From positions 1 to 49,339 of the IMG/VR virus record IMGVR_UViG_3300021425_000055: DNA of 49,339 nucleotides. One strand, 5' to 3'. A program made the translations under genes and the position numbers. Of the stretch, positions 48,103 to 49,339 are shown in pieces. How positions within the stretch are numbered: position 1 is the stretch's first letter; the number at the start of each line of letters is the position of its first letter. The notes under the pieces were generated by a model that did not search any database, was not told the origin of the DNA, and worked only from the letters and a program-made list of their open reading frames with translations. Source of the stretch: a virus.

Positions 48103-48330
48103 ATGGCATTAACTAAAAGCGTAACAGCAGACAAAATTGAAGTAGTCACAGGACAAGACGAGGACGGCAACGACGTAACCTCTGTTCAAGTACGGACTGC
48201 TACTAAGGTACTCGAAGACGGCGCTGTAATTTCACAGTCGTATCACCGTCATGTAATTCAATCAGGTGACGACTACTCATCTGAACCCGCTAACGTACAG
48301 GCTATTTGTGTAGCCGCATTTGGAGACTAA
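48103..48330 (+). CDS. small tail-associated protein (75 aa)
   Basis: The product MALTKSVTADKIEVVTGQDE... is beta-rich and acidic and ends SEPANVQAICVAAFGD. AAGGAG precedes the ATG. Its 3' end lies in the 127-base repeat and reappears at positions 2-88. A conserved small gene after the fibre suggests a fibre-tip or assembly partner; function is not known. Confidence 0.8.
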   Translation: MALTKSVTADKIEVVTGQDEDGNDVTSVQVRTATKVLEDGAVISQSYHRHVIQSGDDYSSEPANVQAICVAAFGD

Positions 48331-48369
48331 GACATGGCTACATGGACTATCGCAAACCTTGAGCGTAAC
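48243..48369. repeat. 127-base exact repeat, right copy
   Basis: This is the internal copy of bases 1-127. It covers the last 88 bases of the 75-residue gene, a 3-base spacer and the first 36 bases of the 101-residue gene. If the contig is joined here, the circle is 48,242 bp. What follows (48370-49339) is an alternative branch. Confidence 0.9.
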
Positions 48370-48639
48370 GTGGCAGACGGCGGTGTAACCGTTGCACACT
48401 GGCGTGTTACTGAATCTGAAACTGTTGGTGACGACACATTTACTGCCTCTGCATACGGCACTGTAGGTTTTACACCTGACGCTGATGCTTCTGACTTTGT
48501 TGCTTACGACAGTCTGACAGAAGCTACTGTATTGGGCTGGGTACACGCAGAGGTAGATCAAGATGCTACTGAAGCGGCACTGACGGCTAACATTGCGGCT
48601 CAGAAGAACCCTGTGTCTGCTGATGGGATGCCTTGGTAA
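48334..48639 (+). CDS. small hypothetical protein, allele 2 (101 aa)
   Basis: This is the second version of the gene at 92-397, identical in its first 12 residues and differing at 7 of 101 overall (for example V13 for L13, V44 for C44, S53 for D53). All differences lie past the exact repeat. What follows is unrelated to what follows allele 1. It marks the point where two genotypes split. Confidence 0.85.
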   Translation: MATWTIANLERNVADGGVTVAHWRVTESETVGDDTFTASAYGTVGFTPDADASDFVAYDSLTEATVLGWVHAEVDQDATEAALTANIAAQKNPVSADGMPW

Positions 48640-48800
48640 TGGGCATGCTTATGGATATTGCGAACATCGCAACTTCAGTTATTGCAGTATGCTCATTGAT
48701 TGCTGCTCTAACGCCCACACCGAAGGATGACGTGTGGATCGGGAAGGCGTACAAGTTCCTTGAGGTCTTGGCGCTTAATGTAGGTAAAGCTAAACAGTAA
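48639..48800 (+). CDS. small membrane protein, holin-like (53 aa), alternative branch
   Basis: ATG overlaps the previous stop (TAATG). The product has one hydrophobic segment (IANIATSVIAVCSLIAAL) followed by TPTPKDDVWIGKAYKFLEVL and a Lys-ended tail. The TPTPKDD motif after a membrane helix occurs, from memory, in short holin-like phage proteins. It is absent from the genotype continuing at position 401. Confidence 0.65.
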   Translation: MGMLMDIANIATSVIAVCSLIAALTPTPKDDVWIGKAYKFLEVLALNVGKAKQ

Positions 48801-48812
48801 GGAGTAACGACG

Positions 48813-49061
48813 ATGGGAAAAAATGAAAAGACCCCAATCACCGTGAACGATAAAGAGTACATTGTTGAGGATATGAACGATCAGCAAAAGCTACTCTTAA
48901 ACCATGTAAATGACTTAGATCGCAAACTGGCGAGCGCTAGGTTTAACGTAGATCAACTCGCAGTTGGCCGTGATGCCTTCATCCAGCGTCTAGCAGAAGC
49001 GCTAGAGCAGGAAGTCGTTACAGATGCTGATTACGATGAGGTTGCTGATCAGGAGGATTAA
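48813..49061 (+). CDS. DUF6447-like protein, alternative branch
   Basis: The 82-residue product has ITVNDKEYIVEDMNDQQKLL, then HVNDLDRKLASARFNVDQL, a beta strand with paired helices matching DUF6447 as I recall it, and an acidic tail. AAGGAG precedes the ATG. A weakly similar protein is encoded at 26201-26431 in the early block. Function unknown. Confidence 0.75.
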   Translation: MGKNEKTPITVNDKEYIVEDMNDQQKLLLNHVNDLDRKLASARFNVDQLAVGRDAFIQRLAEALEQEVVTDADYDEVADQED

Positions 49062-49339
49062 TGCCTCTCATTACTCTGGATATCCCACCGGGGATTGTAC
49101 GGAACGGAACAGACCTGGAGTCGGCAGGCCGTTGGAGAGATGCAAGCCTAGTTAGATGGCGAAACAACTCTTTGCGACCTGTTGGCGGCTGGGATACCAG
49201 AAAGGCTGCGGCGGCGTCTCAACCGCCCCGTGGCGCTGTTACGTGGCTCGATAACTCAGGAGACATTCACTATGCCTTCGGCACAGCGGATAACCTATAC
49301 ACCGCGCTAGACTCAAACACCATTATTGATATCACCCCG
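49061..49339 (+). CDS. tail nozzle / stabilisation-like protein, N-terminal part (cut by window edge)
   Basis: The first 93 residues are present: MPLITLDIPPGIVRNGTDLE, then GRWRDASLVRWRNNSLRPVGGW, a motif at the start of many phage tail nozzle or stabilisation proteins (PG..rnGT...GRW.d..lVRw...lrPvGGW). It is unrelated in detail to the nozzle at 41950-43548 and is richer in G+C (107 of 180 bases at 49081-49260, against 81 of 180 at 42001-42180). It starts at a TAATG overlap with AGGAGG upstream. Confidence 0.75.
   Translation, partial: MPLITLDIPPGIVRNGTDLESAGRWRDASLVRWRNNSLRPVGGWDTRKAAAASQPPRGAVTWLDNSGDIHYAFGTADNLYTALDSNTIIDITP

Noticed and set aside
1-49339. Phage RNA polymerase, integrase, repressor, tRNA genes, CRISPR array, insertion sequence
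   Set aside because: I looked for each by characteristic motifs or cloverleaf and repeat patterns and saw none; a covariance-model search for tRNAs was not possible here.

Overview
The window is almost certainly the genome of a lytic, short-tailed (podovirus-type) double-stranded DNA phage of an aquatic, probably marine, Gram-negative bacterium. It carries terminase, portal, scaffold, capsid, T7-type adaptor and nozzle, a very long tail fibre, large ejection proteins and a T4-type lysozyme. It also has a T7-like replication set: family A DNA polymerase, primase-helicase, acidic-tailed ssDNA-binding protein and endonuclease I. I see no phage RNA polymerase, integrase, repressor, tRNA, CRISPR array or transposon. 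The B12-dependent ribonucleotide reductase and the style of the structural genes recall marine podoviruses of the cobavirus/Zobellviridae kind, but this placement is inferred from memory of the families, not computed.

Layout: two divergent transcription units leave a roughly 1 kb gene-free control region (31921-32937). Rightward is the late block: terS, a small HTH-like gene, terL, portal, an overprinted small gene, a scaffold-like gene with an EF-hand-type loop, scaffold, capsid, terminator-like hairpin, three tiny genes, adaptor, nozzle, a 1502-residue tail fibre and two small genes. It continues, through circular closure, into positions 1-17872: two exported proteins, membrane/holin-like proteins, five large virion or ejection proteins, lysozyme, and small basic and membrane proteins. 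Leftward (31920 down to 17859) is the early and replication block: about 22 very small, tightly coupled genes (31.9-26.9 kb), then ssDNA-binding protein, primase-helicase, DNA polymerase, four PD-(D/E)XK-type nucleases and nrdJ. The two units converge tail to tail with a 14-base overlap at 17859-17872.

Ends of the contig: bases 1-127 are identical to 48243-48369 and the two copies diverge at the next base. This is the pattern left by a 127-base de Bruijn overlap. The simplest reading is a circularly permuted or terminally redundant genome of about 48,242 bp (1-48242). The last roughly 970 bases (48370-49339) are then a second exit from the same node, belonging to a related genotype or another phage. 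That branch is richer in G+C near its end and encodes a second, different tail-nozzle-like protein.

Most striking: residues 729-1641 of the 1674-residue virion protein (nt 5246-7984) are 83 consecutive 11-residue repeats with no insertion or deletion, built on a 110- and 220-residue superperiod. Other points: a consensus sigma-70 promoter that would place the terS start codon at the transcription start (leaderless mRNA) with an inverted repeat over its -35 box; a gene overprinted on the portal C-terminus; matching acidic C-termini on helicase and ssDNA-binding protein; and an early cluster of microproteins including a zinc-ribbon, a sigma region 4-like HTH, a papain-like peptidase candidate and several membrane peptides.
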